A DNA stretch of 64,000 nt from Galeopsis tetrahit (GCA_963675135.1 OY776119.1:67553727-67617726); one strand, 5' to 3'; positions 10,902-21,655 are shown, counted from the first letter of the stretch. Notes: generated by a model from the sequence alone, not told the origin. Numbers and translations: made by a program.

Positions 10902-13211
10902 CTAGATATCAGCATAGAGGATTTCTATATCCTCATCATCTTCAGCAGCATCTGCAAACTTGTCTTCATCAGCCTCCTCTGGTTCCTCAATAAAACAAGT
11001 TGATGCAAAGAGTGCAACAACATCATTGTTAGCAGCAGCAGTTCCTCCATTCTCTGTAGCAGCATCAGGTACACCTCCAGCTTCAGGATTCAGCTCTTCA
11101 ATAACAACTCCAGAAGCTCTAGTTGAAGTGGAAGGTGGTACTCCCCCTGTTGTAGTGGGAAGTAGACTTGTCCACTTGTCTTTGATGAATTGGAGTTCAT
11201 CAATCTGGTCCTGTAGGTGCTGTAACTGCAGTAAAATAAAAGATCTGGGAACAGAGAACATGGTATCAAAATTACCACCAAAGTTCTCGGCATCTGGTGC
11301 AGCATTAGGTGCAGCTGTGTTCTGTTCAGGTCTCTGTGCTGATGTGGGTTGAGGTTGAGGTTGAGCAGGAGCTGGTCTTTGAGAAGAACTTCCAGGATTG
11401 TGCAAGGGCAGATCTTTCACTCTTTCACCAATGAGTAGAGCAGGTGAAATGGTGTATAAAGGAACCTTACCTCTAAGAACTTCAGTCTTCTTAGGGCTAA
11501 AACCATGCATCTTCAAGTATGAACAAATAAGCACAGGGTATGGAAGGTTTCCTTTATCAGAAATGTCACCACTAAACTTCATCATGTGGTGGAAAATAGT
11601 CAATCCCAAATTAAACTTCTTCAAAACCACTATCCTATAAAGCAAGATTGCTTGATCCTTTGTCACTTTGGTTGAGTTGGTGGAAGGTATCCAATTATAA
11701 ACTATCAATTTATGTAACACAGAATAAAGAGATGTAAGGTCCTTGGCCAACATTCCATTTTTCCATCTAGTCAACAAACCACCAGTCATAGAAGCAGTAA
11801 CAACATCCAAATCAGGTTCATCATCATCAAGTACTGGTTATATGCCTAAGAAATCATTAATTAACTCTGGTGTAAATGGAACTGTACTCCCCCTAAACTG
11901 TATATTTCCATACCAACGGGAACTCCTCCTACCATTACTCTTCCTCAGACATGCATAAAATTCATACACCCAATCAGAAACAAATGTATCACACAAGTTC
12001 AGAGCTTTCAACAACTTTCTATCCTCTAAGAATTGAATCAAATTCTTACTCTCAAAATCAGAAATATGAATTCTCCTTTCCATCAACAATTTCCTCCTAG
12101 ACAACCTAGTTATCTTATCAACCAATCCATCAATATCAGATTCTACTTCAGTTTCAGAATTACCTTCCTCAAAAGTAGTGTCCTTTGAGCTTGGTTCTTT
12201 CACCTCTTCAGAGCTTGATTCCCCTTCCTTTTCAGAGCTTTTGTCTGAAGTTGCACTGCTTGAATCACCTCCATCATCAGGTTCTGGTGCTGGAGCACTT
12301 GATTCAGCATGTGAGGCAGCATTCTTCTTCAGGGCTTGCTGTATATCCCTGAGACAAATCTCCATTTCAGAATCAGAATCATGTTCTGGTTCTTCAGGCA
12401 TTGTTCGAACAACATCAACCTTTGCCTTTCCCTTCCCCTTAGGATCAGCTTTCTTCTTAGTTGGCTTCTCAATCACCACTTCTTCTTCAGATTCAGAGAA
12501 GACCTGAATTGGTTCAGCAACATCACCACCTAGCTTCTTCTTCTTCCTCAAAGAGTCTGAGTAATCAACTCGAGTAAAAACTCGACCTGATCGTCTTCTT
12601 GGAACTGGGCTCCTCTTTCTCTTCTTCTCTTCAGCATTCCTCTTGAAAGGAATCGGTTCAAAGTCGGATTTCGAGATGTCAAAGTCAGTTTTGTCGAATT
12701 CTTCAGCATCCTCCATTTGAGCGTCCTCATTGTCGGATGTCTGCGCATTCGACGGCTCCTTTGACTCAGCAACAGGGGATTCTTCAATCTCCTTTTCAGT
12801 CTCCCCCATAGAGGCAGCAGTCGGGGCCTCTGTTTCAGCGTTAGGGCTCGGAATTTGGGGCTTTTCAGCTGTGGATGAAGAAGGTGCAGTAGTGATCACT
12901 TCTTGGGTGCGCAAGTAGTGAGAGATGTCAATGGACATATCACCAATCGTGAGGATGGGTGGATTAGGTGATCTCATCGATTGAGAGAAATTCTCAACCG
13001 CCTGGCTCAGCTCGGAGAGTGTAGCTTGGTTTGGGATGTGGATGGTTGTCGTAGTAGCTGGAATGGGTGTGACGGTTGCGGCAGTTGGGGGTGAATTTTC
13101 GTGTGAAGCAGCCATGGAAGCAAGTGTATGAAGATTTGAGAGAGATGAAGATGACGGTTGTGAGTTGGGAGAGGTTGGTTTCTGTGAGTTTAATTTCTTG
13201 TTTCCTGCCAT
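10902..13211 (-). pseudogene. Extra (env-like position) ORF of Copia-C with putative plant transposon-protein domain; one internal stop
   Basis: The frame runs from ATG at 13211 to a stop at 10902, about 770 codons, with one in-frame TAA at 11838-11840. The N-terminal 370 residues are low complexity: Ser/Thr/Pro-rich, then acidic, with basic nuclear-localisation-like stretches (EEKKRKRSPVPRRRSGR). After that comes a folded part with MERRIHISDF, FVSDWVYEFYACL, GSTVPFTPELINDFLGI and, past the stop, a helical region with KVTKDQAILLYRIVV. This pattern is that of the putative plant transposon protein domain found in many plant element ORFs. A short coiled-coil-like segment (LLQLQHLQDQIDEL) lies near the C-terminus. 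No signal peptide or membrane segment is seen, so an envelope role is not supported. A TATA-like box lies upstream at 13341-13348. Confidence 0.7.
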
Positions 13212-13340
13212 TTAAACCAAGAATTCGAAAAGCACTACACAAAAATCGAGATAAGCACAAAATGATTTATAACAAAATCTGCAAAACTAATACTCAACTT
13301 ACTCAATTAATTACAAGGATTAGAAAATCATGAAATGGAG

Positions 13341-13348
13341 TTTATATA
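13341..13348 (-). promoter_or_regulatory. TATA-like box upstream of the extra ORF of Copia-C
   Basis: The minus strand reads ctatataaactcc. The box is about 130 bp upstream of the ATG at 13211, in the 960-bp non-coding gap between RNase H and the extra ORF. Copia-B has a box at the equivalent place. Function is inferred from position and motif only. Confidence 0.4.
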
Positions 13349-14173
13349 GAGAAGACTTAGTAGTTGGAATGTTGTACGTGTGATCAAGGCTTGACTTAAG
13401 AAAATTCTAGATAATAATCGATAATGCTCCACAAATTCAGCCACAAGTAATATCATGGGTGAGTTAGTGGGGTAAAATCCTAATTAATAAATTAAGTTAA
13501 TTAATTAATTAAATTAAGAAAGTTCCAGAATTAATCAAAAATAAAAATGCGTAAAATCTGAAATAAAAACAAAGTGGTTAGTATAATTATAAATAAATAA
13601 AATAAATTCCCACAATTAATTAAATAATTACAACTTATAAAAATATAATTGAATCATGTAATGTTGTGCTCAAGGATTTGACATACACCTCAACATTGGT
13701 TTTTCACAGGTTTTACCTATCCAATGTAGCCAATTTTTTTGCATTTTTCTTTTCATTGCATTTCTTCTTTTTGTGCTACAGCATCTAATTCGTATTGATC
13801 CATTGTTCCTGTAGAGTACATCGTAGTAGTGAACTCCGTGCCCCATACTTACTTAATGGATTACGAACCTCTTGATGTTGTTACCAAAATTCACCTTCTG
13901 AAAAGAAGGCATCGTAGTAGCGAACTCCGTGCTCCATAGTTACTCAGTGAATTGGTACATCTTTTAGTATGCTGTAACATTCTCAATTTTTCAAGCTTTT
14001 GAGAGGTGTAGTAAATGTCTATTTTTGCACAAACAAATTTCAGATTCAAGAATATTTTACAAAGGAATTATTCAACGAAAATAAGAAATAAATCAAATCT
14101 ATACTAACTATACCACCTTAGGCTGTTGTCCTAAATGCTACCGCATTTGTGACAACATCCTCTCAAAAATTAT
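13349..14173 (-). other. Non-coding gap between RNase H and extra ORF of Copia-C
   Basis: No reading frame is present. The stretch is AT-rich on the left. Around 13800-13960 a phrase containing cgtagtag(c/t)gaactccgtgc occurs twice (about 13809 and 13910). Confidence 0.5.
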
Positions 14174-15427
14174 TCAGATATTACACATACCAAGAGATTT
14201 CCTCAAAAATGAGAATCTCTCATGGTCAAGAGCCTTAGTAAAAATATCAGCATTTTGATTTTCAGTAGGCACATATTCCAACTTAACTATGTTCTTCTCC
14301 ACTAAATCTCTCATAAAATGATGTCTAATGCTAATGTGCTTAGTGAGTGAGTGTTGTACCGGATTCTTAGATATGTTAATAGCACTTGTGTTATCACAAA
14401 AAATTGTGAGAATATTGTTTTCAATTCCATAGTCATGAAACATCTTACTTAACCACAATGGTTGTGTGCAACAACTTCCTGCGGCTATGTATTCAGACTC
14501 GGCAGTGGATTGAGAAACACAATTTTGTTTCTTGCTATGCCAAGACACAAGATTGTTTCCCATGTAGAAACATCCTCCACTTGTACTCTTTCTGTCATCA
14601 ATATCTCCAGCCCAATCCGCATCACTGTATCCAATCAATGTGTTGTTGGTGTCCTTAGTGTACCATATCCCTAGTTCACTTGTACCTGAAACATATCTGA
14701 TAATCCTTTTCACTGCATTCAGGTGAGATTCCTTTGGATTAGCTTGGTACCTAGCACAAACACACACACTATACATAATGTCAGGTCTACTAGAGGTTAG
14801 ATAAAGTAAACTACCTATCATGGATCTATACAATGTTGGATCAACATCCTTTCCACCATTGTCTTTGCAAAGTTTCAAAGTAGAACCCATAGGTGTTTTC
14901 ATTACTTTTGAGTTTTCAAGACCAAACCGTTTGACTAAGTTTTTAGCATACTTACCTTGTGAGAAGAAAATACCATCCTTACATTGCTTGATTTGAAGAC
15001 CTAAAAAATAATTCAAGTCTCCAACCATACTCATCTCAAATGTGGCTGTCATTGCTTCAACAAATCTGTTCAACATTTTATCACAGGTTGAACCAAACAC
15101 AATGTCATCAACATATATTTGAGCAATTAGTAAACCTTCTCCAGTGTGCTTAATAAACAAAGTTCTATCGGCTTCTCCTCTAATAAATCCATACTCTAAA
15201 AGAAAGTCTGTAAGCCTACCATACCATGCTCTAGGAGCTTGTTTTAGACCATACAATGCTTTCTTTAGTTTGTACACATGATCCGGGTATTGTGGATCTT
15301 CAAAACCTTTAGGCTGTTCTACATATGCTTCTTCATTTAATATGCCATTTAAGAATGCAGCTTTTACATCCATTTGATGTAGTTTAATATCAATAAAACA
15401 TGCAATTGCTAGTAATAATCTAATAGA
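14174..15427 (-). pseudogene. Copia-C reverse transcriptase and RNase H
   Basis: The frame follows in phase after the stop at 15428-15430. RT motifs are QMDVKAAFLNG, VYKLKKALYGLKQAPRAWY and the catalytic YVDDIVFGS. The linker YFLGLQIKQ and KTPMGSTLKLC lead into RNase H, with GYSDADWAGD.DDRKSTSG and SQSTAESEYIAA, and DHERFSFLRKSLGM near the end. All the usual Copia landmarks are present and the catalytic YVDD is intact. It would be made as part of gag-pol, so the upstream stop should block it in this copy. Confidence 0.92.
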
Positions 15428-18112
15428 TTATATCCTAGCAACGGGTGCAAAAGTTTCATCAAAATCAACTCCTTCAACTTGGGTGTAACCTTGTGCAACT
15501 AACCTAGCTTTGTTCCTAACAATGTTTCCAGACTCATCAGTTTTATTCTTATAAATCCACTTTGTTCCAATGACATTAGTATGACTAGGTCTTGGAACAA
15601 GTGTCCAAACTTCATTTCTTTCAAACTGATTAAGTTCCTCATGCATAACATTTATCCAATATTCATCAGTTAATGCTTCATTCACACTTTTAGGTTCAAT
15701 TTCAGAATAGTAACACTCAGCATTCACAACATTGCAAATAGAAGACATGCATATTGTTCTTACCACATCTACCTTATTCGATCTTATTCTTCCTCTTGTT
15801 TGCACTCCAACTGTAGCATCGCCTATGATCTGGTCAGTAGGATGACTTTTCCCCATTCTTGAAGAAGGATTCGTTTTGGGAACATACTGATCATTCTGTG
15901 GAATTACAATTGACTGTTCTGTAGATGTTGCTCCAGATGTGTTAGCATTTGGTGCAGCATTATCAGACTTCAGTGTATTCTCAGAATTGTCAGTGACTTG
16001 TGATATATCTTCTTCATCTTTATCATCTCCAATGCTTTCAGTTTCCATAGGACCCATCAAATCCATGTGCAACAATTCAAAACATCGATGTGTAGAACAA
16101 TGTGACAGCATTCTATGCGGCACTCTTACCTGTTTACCTTTCTGGCATGATCCACATACAGTGGTATTCAGGAAGCTCAGTTTAGGTATTCCTTTGATTG
16201 CATCTGATATGATTAGTTTCTTCATTGCCCTGTAATTTACATGTCCTAATCTTTGGTGCCATAAGACATTCTCATCATGTTTTGACAAATTGCATACATT
16301 AGTTCCAATAAGATAACAGTTATCTGCAGACCTAGTACCAGTCATTACACAATCATCATCTTCATTAAGAACATAGCAAGACTCTTTGTCAAATTTTACA
16401 TGCAAATTATCATCACAAAGTTGACTAATATTAATCAGATTAGCAAGTAAGCCATCAACATGCAAAACATTTTTAAGCTTAGGAAAACCTTTAACATTCA
16501 AAGTTCCTTTTCCTATTATCTTTCCTTTTGATCCACCACCATATGTAACATTACCACCATTCAAGGTCACATAATCAGATAAGTAGTCTATTTGTCCTGT
16601 CATATGTCTAGAACAACCACTATCAAAATACCATAGACCAGGTAAACATGCTTTCAAGGATGTGTGAACAACATTACAGGTAACTTTTGGTTTCCATGCA
16701 GATTTCACAGAATGTTTCCTAGGATATGAAGACATTCTGGATGGCATAAACTCAGTTCTTAACTCTTTAAACATTTTCAAGCAGAAGGGACGAATATGAC
16801 CATATTTAAAGCAATAATGACAAATATACTTCCTTTCAACCTTGTGAGAATCTGTTTGTGCAGATGTTACACCAGATGTGCTAGCATTTGCCTTCACAAA
16901 TTTCACAGGTTTTCTAAAATTTTCAAAAATAGAAGCAGTTTCACCATCATAACCTAAACCATAATTATTAGACTTACCTACAGCTATAGCATCATTCACA
17001 TCAGAAGCACTCTTGGAAAACTTTTTGAAACTTAAAGTAGAGTTGATCAATTTCTCCTTCAGTTTACAAACTTCAAGATCTCTTCTGGTAAGTAAGACTT
17101 CTAGCTTAGCAATTGTGTCTTTCAGATCCTCATTCTCTTTATTCAAAGAATTCAGAGTGAGTTTCTGAGAGTTCCAATCATCTAACAATTTCTGATATGT
17201 CTCATCATCAATCCTTTTTCCTGCATCATCAACAAAACCATTAAAACAGTTCAAATCTGGGTGACTCTGTTTTGATGTTACTGTAGATGTGAAGACATCT
17301 GATGCAACATCAAAATCTGTATCATCCAGATCATCATCTGAGGAATCATTATAATCAATTCTGGTAAAATGAGCACTTTCTCTTTCATTAAACTCATCAA
17401 GATCATCATTATCAGATTCATCACTCAAGGTAGCACTAAAATTCAGTTTTTGCTTCAGTCTGGTATTGGCACACTCATTTGCATAGTGACAATATCCAGA
17501 ACATGCATTGCATTGAACTGATTTTCTAAATTCAGGATCATACCTTGGTTTACCTTCACTCTTTGATGGTCTTGGTGTGAATTGAATCTTTCTCCTTTCT
17601 GGTTGTGGTGTTGATGTGTTGATTTGGATCTTAGGCTGTATATTTCCTTTAGACTTATGCATAGACTTCTTAAGAAATTTATTAAAATGCTTTGTAAGAA
17701 GGGCAATGTTGTCAGGATTGTTAAGGCATTCATCAATCAATTCTTCATCCGAATCAACCTCAGTAATGATAGGCTGAATCTCAGATTTGTTTGATGTCTC
17801 TCCTTTAAAAACAACAACTTTCTTATCATCTTTAGTTTCATCAATTTGATTAGTGTTTATTTCATAGGTTTTACGAATACTCACTAATTCATTTTGACTC
17901 ATCTTATCAGTATCTTTTGCCTCTTCAATAGCACAAATCTTAGCATCAAATCTTTTAGGAACAGACCTTAATATCTTATGTACTACTCTAACATTAGAAA
18001 TAGGGTCACCAAGAGAATGTGATTCGTTAATAATCTCACTTAACCTTTCGTTGTAGGATGAAATTGTTTCATCTTCCTTCATTCGGAGATTCTCAAACTT
18101 TGTCCCCAACAT
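15428..18112 (-). pseudogene. Copia-C gag C-terminal part, protease, integrase remnant and start of RT
   Basis: This is a long open frame of 894 codons. It holds gag with zinc-knuckle-like CNACSGYCHYANEC (one odd Cys for Gly) and a later CHYCFKYGHIRPFC, a coiled-coil-like stretch, the aspartic protease site LWYFDSGCSRHMTG, and the integrase HHCC zinc domain (LWHQRLGHVN .. CGSCQKGKQ). The frame then reads ELLHMDLMGPMETESIG and jumps directly to an acidic linker (DDKDEEDISQV). The integrase catalytic core, including the second Asp and the Glu of the DDE triad, is missing, and the reading frame is kept across the junction near 16028. RT begins at NEALTDEYWINVMHEELNQF. The frame stops at 15428-15430, where other Copia elements read ARLEAIRL. 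Confidence 0.9.
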
Positions 18113-18127
18113 CCGAAGCTTTGTCCT

Positions 18128-18499
18128 TCAAACACTATCGGAACCTTCACAATGCTCTTGTAACCTGTCCCATGCATCCTTAGAAGTAGAACAGTTAGAT
18201 ATAATTTTAAACATAGAGGTATCAACAGAAGTAAAAATAGCATTTAAAGCTTTAGAATTGTATCCTGCTGTTGTTATCTCATCGGGTGTCCAATCAACCT
18301 CTTTCTTGAGTTGAATTTCACCATCGGCATCTGCTGGATTCTTTGGTACGTCCCAACCTGTAAGAACAGTCCTCCAAGCACATTCATCAATTGACTTGAT
18401 GTACATACGCATCTTAGGCTTCCAATAAGCATAATTCGAACCATCTAAAACAGGTGGCCTAAGTGCTGTGGATATGTGATGTGTTTCCATTGCTAACAT
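18128..18499 (-). pseudogene. Copia-C gag N-terminal part
   Basis: The frame starts with ATG at 18499 (a second ATG follows 3 codons later) and carries LDGSNYAYWKPKMRMYIKSI and SKDAWDRLQEHCEGS, the standard opening of plant Copia gag. It ends at a TGA (18128-18130) after GSDSV. The downstream frame at 18112 is in the same phase, with only five codons between, so one nonsense change (probably CGA to TGA) separates the two. Gag would form the virus-like particle. Confidence 0.88.
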
Positions 18500-18550
18500 A
18501 AACTAAAACACACTTTAAGCAAGGATCTAAACCTAGTGTCGTCAGGTATC

Positions 18551-18563
18551 GGCTCTGATACCA
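18551..18563 (-). other. Primer-binding site of Copia-C
   Basis: The minus strand reads tggtatcagagcc, complementary to the 3' end of initiator methionine tRNA. It sits two bases inside the 5' LTR. Confidence 0.85.
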
Positions 18564-18565
18564 AC

Positions 18566-19444
18566 TGAAAGTGTGTGGGGGGATGGTATCTAGTGTTTAA
18601 GTAAAAAACAGAACAATGTTACACTGAATGTTGTGACAATTAGTGTAGCATTAACTCTAACAGAATGTGAATAATAAAACACAGTACACAGCGGAAGTCT
18701 AAAACACTAAAACACAATACGAACACAATGGAATAATTTTTAACATAGATTTTATTAATAACAAAACCTATGCTAAGCCTTACGGCGAAAACAATAACTT
18801 AGTTCCTAAGTTATACACAAAAATGTCGTGTGAAATGTCTCAGCAATTACTTCAACATTCCACAAACAGAAACTACAATCGAGGCAGGTGCCTGAATCTG
18901 TAAATAGACTTAAGTGTAAGACACTGTCTAAAGAACTAATCTGATCTATGATTCACTCTCACTCGATACAAGACTAGAACTAAGTACACTGGAAGGTGTG
19001 GTATCCCTCGACGTACGTTAAATGATACAACTACTGGCCATAACTCCGAACTAGGGTTGAACTCTCAAGAAGGTGTTACTCGAATAGTGCATACTTTGAA
19101 ATGAAAGATTCTGGCGGTATTTATAGAGAAATACTCAGCTTCTAGATCCTTCCATTATGAGATCCTATTTTTTAGGACCTCAACCTCCATGATCTCTCTA
19201 GATCTTTCTGCCATCTTCCAGGTCATTCTACAATGCTCTAAACTCTTCTATCACGTTCTGCAACCTTCTGGACTCTTCTATGTTCCAGACTCTTGTAGAA
19301 CCTTCTGGAATCGTTCCTGAATGTGAGAGCATTTAGTACAACATTTAATGTAACATTTCAGAAAAGACTTAGAATAAATCAAGAAAGGTCAAATTAAGAT
19401 GTTGTTGATAATGTTAAAGCATTTAAGATTTAACAACATCTACA
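18566..19444 (-). repeat. 5' LTR of Copia-C
   Basis: The 879-bp repeat is about 98.7% identical to the copy at 9269-10148. It carries the same heat-shock array (19298-19321) and TATA-like box (19117-19126), so the promoter of the genomic RNA should lie here, reading leftward. Confidence 0.93.
19298..19321. promoter_or_regulatory. Heat-shock element array in the 5' LTR of Copia-C
   Basis: This is the identical five-module GAA/TTC array in the LTR that would drive the genomic transcript, about 175-200 bp upstream of the TATA-like box at 19117-19126. Heat-responsive Copia elements such as ONSEN of Arabidopsis use the same type of site. Confidence 0.7.
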
Positions 19445-19954
19445 AGCTCACCGGCTCCGAGTGCCGACTGATCAGAGATCCATCGATAACATACTCACAG
19501 TCCTCCGTCGGACCGTCGTCAACCGAAGGAAGAGGTTGCGCAGGAGCATGGTGAAGAAGATGAAGCAATGTATCTTCGATTTGGACAAATATGAACAACG
19601 AGAGCGAAGTGAGTGTTGCAGGCGAGCGCCATTGATGCCGGAGAAGCTCCTAGATCGCGAACACAAAGGAGATTGATCGAAGCAGTCGCGTCGGTGGTCG
19701 AAATGAGCAGAGGTTTTTGACCGCCATGGATTGTGGTCGAGATGGAAGATGATGTCGATTGTCATGGAATTGAAGAATCATGATTGCGATTTGAGGAGGG
19801 GTCTCGGGCTTAAGCGTCCGGGACGGAAGCGCCGCCGTCGAAGGGGTGGTTAGATATGGTGGTGGCTAGATCACCCACCGACCGACATAGATTTTCGGTA
19901 GGTCCTTTACTCATCAAATTAAAATTGAAATTCAAGTGCACCGCCGACAGACTA
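19445..19954. other. Unassigned GC-rich segment between Copia-C and the right inverted arm
   Basis: The composition is much more GC-rich than both sides. Short frames exist on both strands, but none shows a recognised domain. No counterpart is seen on the other side of Copia-C (9126-9268). It may be captured gene sequence or the interior of the foldback-like element. Confidence 0.35.
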
Positions 19955-20580
19955 TAATAAAAGCATACCTATAATATTATTTTGTATTAAAATTAAAAAA
20001 ATACACATGAAAAAAATGAAAAAGAAAAGCAGGAAAAAAAAAGTAAAAGAAATAAAAACGAAGAAATAAAAAATTGAAAATGGGAAGAAAAAAGGAAAAG
20101 AGGAGGGAAAAAAATTAAAAAAAAAAAATGAGATTTGTGGCTAATTTCGATAGTTTTTTATTAATTATATTTTTACAATTTTTTAAAAAAAGTATGGGTG
20201 ACTTGGTGGTGAATCGACGGTAACTCGACAATAACTCGTCTGTATATTGTAAATATATAAATTAGAGTTTATTTTATTATATTTTAATTTTGGGGTGAAC
20301 TCATAAAATGAGTGGGATCAAATAATCGTGATAAAATAATAATTTGGGAGTGAACTCATAAAATGAGCGGGTGCAGATAACCGTGGTAAAAAATGATTTG
20401 GGGGTGAACTCATAAAATGAGCGAGTACATATAACCGTGGTAAAAAAAATTGGGGGTGAACTCATTAAATGTGTAAGTGCAGATAATTATAGTAAAAAAT
20501 AATTTGGGAGGTGAACTAATTAAATGAATGGGTGCAGATAATTTGAATTAAAAAAAATGAGATTGAGGAGGTATGCACGT
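19955..20580 (-). repeat. Right arm of the foldback-like inverted repeat, with minisatellite
   Basis: This is the mirror image of 8440-9125. The inner part (19960-20240) contains gactataataaaa and, after the purine-rich run, gggtgacttggtggtgaatc. The outer part (20290-20535) is a five-unit array on gggggtgaactcataaaatg and gagcgggtgcagataaccgt. The outer edge near 20570 carries gaggaggtatgcacg, corresponding to the left edge near 8450. Confidence 0.6.
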
Positions 20581-20960
20581 AGGGCTGTTATTCGAGCCGA
20601 GCCGAGTATTTGAAGTTCGAGCTCGGCTCGGCTCGATAACACTGACGAGCTAAGAAATGAGCTCGGCTCGGCTCGATAACACTGACGAGCTAAGAAATGA
20701 GCTCGGCTCGACTCGTTAAAGGGTCTAACGAGCCTATCGAGCCGAGCCTAACGAGCCTAATGGAACATGTAATATTAGATATCGAGCCTAACAAATCGAA
20801 CTCGAGCCGGCTCGTTAGTAAATTGAGTATCTAACGAGCTCGAGTTCGGCTCATTTAACGAACGAGCCGAGCCGAACTCGAGCCTTATCGAGCCGAGCCG
20901 AGCCGAGTATCTAACCATGTAAATCGAGTATCTAACCATGCACTCGAGTGCATACAAGTA
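20581..20960. repeat. CG-rich gagccgagccgag-type repeat, probable non-autonomous hAT fragment
   Basis: It starts tagggctgttattcgagccg, resembling the TAGGG-type end of plant hAT elements with GAGCTCGGCTCG subterminal repeats. A 40-bp unit is perfectly repeated at 20621-20660 and 20661-20700. Inverted GAGCC/GGCTC motifs fill the rest. No matching right terminus is seen. A 16-base perfect palindrome, atgcactcgagtgcat, lies at 20938-20953. Confidence 0.5.
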
Positions 20961-20989
20961 TTTGACATATTAATTGTCATAATCCTTTC

Positions 20990-21655
20990 CTAAAATTACT
21001 GCAATAAACAATTAATTCTCTCTATCTTAATAATATTTAAATACTCCAACAATAAATTTAATTTTATTCATATAGTAATTTAGTTTATTTTCGAGGTACA
21101 TGTAATATGTATGTTATTTTGGCTTTAATTTTTATAAATTTAACTTAAACAAATTTAATTTTATCTTAATAATATCTAAATAAATTTAATTTTAATCTTA
21201 TTCCTAAAATTACTCCAACAATAAGATTTTTTTTTTCTAAAATTTCTCAAAAAAACAATAATATTTTATAATTCCAACAATCCGTCTATAAAATTAATAA
21301 ATTTAATCTTATCTATCTTTATATTTCCTAGAATTACTCCAATTTTATTTTTTTTTTACTAATATTTGTATATATATTTTTTTTTCCTAAAATTATTCCA
21401 ACAATACGTAATAATTACCCAATTTAATTTTAATATTATTTCTAAAATTACTCCAACAATAAGATTTGATATTTTTTTTTTCCTAAAATTTCTCCAACAA
21501 ACAATAATATTTTATAATTCGTCTATAAAATTAATAAATTTAATCTTATCTACCTTCCTATTTCCTAAAATTACTCCAAAAATAAGATTTGATTTTTTTT
21601 CCTAAAATTACTCCAACAATTCAACAATAAGATTTAATTTTTTAAAATAATATTT
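20990..21655. repeat. Degenerate AT-rich repeat tract, right block
   Basis: It contains the same phrases in the same orientation as 6960-8404 (for example ctccaacaataagatttaat and atcttaataatatttaaata). This suggests that one AT tract was split by the foldback-like element and Copia-C. Confidence 0.6.

Larger units (their letters stand above)
9269..19444 (-). mobile_element. Copia-C: 10.2-kb Sirevirus-like Ty1/Copia LTR retrotransposon with extra ORF
   Basis: Two direct LTRs (9269-10148, 18566-19444) enclose a minus-strand PBS, gag, protease, damaged integrase, RT, RNase H, a long extra ORF and a PPT, in that order. The Copia order (integrase before RT), an extra ORF beyond RNase H and several PPT-like tracts point to the Sirevirus/Maximus lineage. 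By eye the LTRs differ at about 11 substitutions and one indel (about 1.3%), so insertion was recent. The coding frame is interrupted by in-frame stops at 18128-18130, 15428-15430 and 11838-11840, and the integrase core is missing. The 5-bp flanks (agtaa left, agctc right) do not match, so no target duplication is visible. Confidence 0.93.

Noticed and set aside
9269..19444. In-frame stops of Copia-C as programmed read-through sites
   Set aside because: The stops lie at different, conserved-sequence positions (inside gag, inside RT, inside the extra ORF) with no shared downstream context; ordinary nonsense mutations explain them better.
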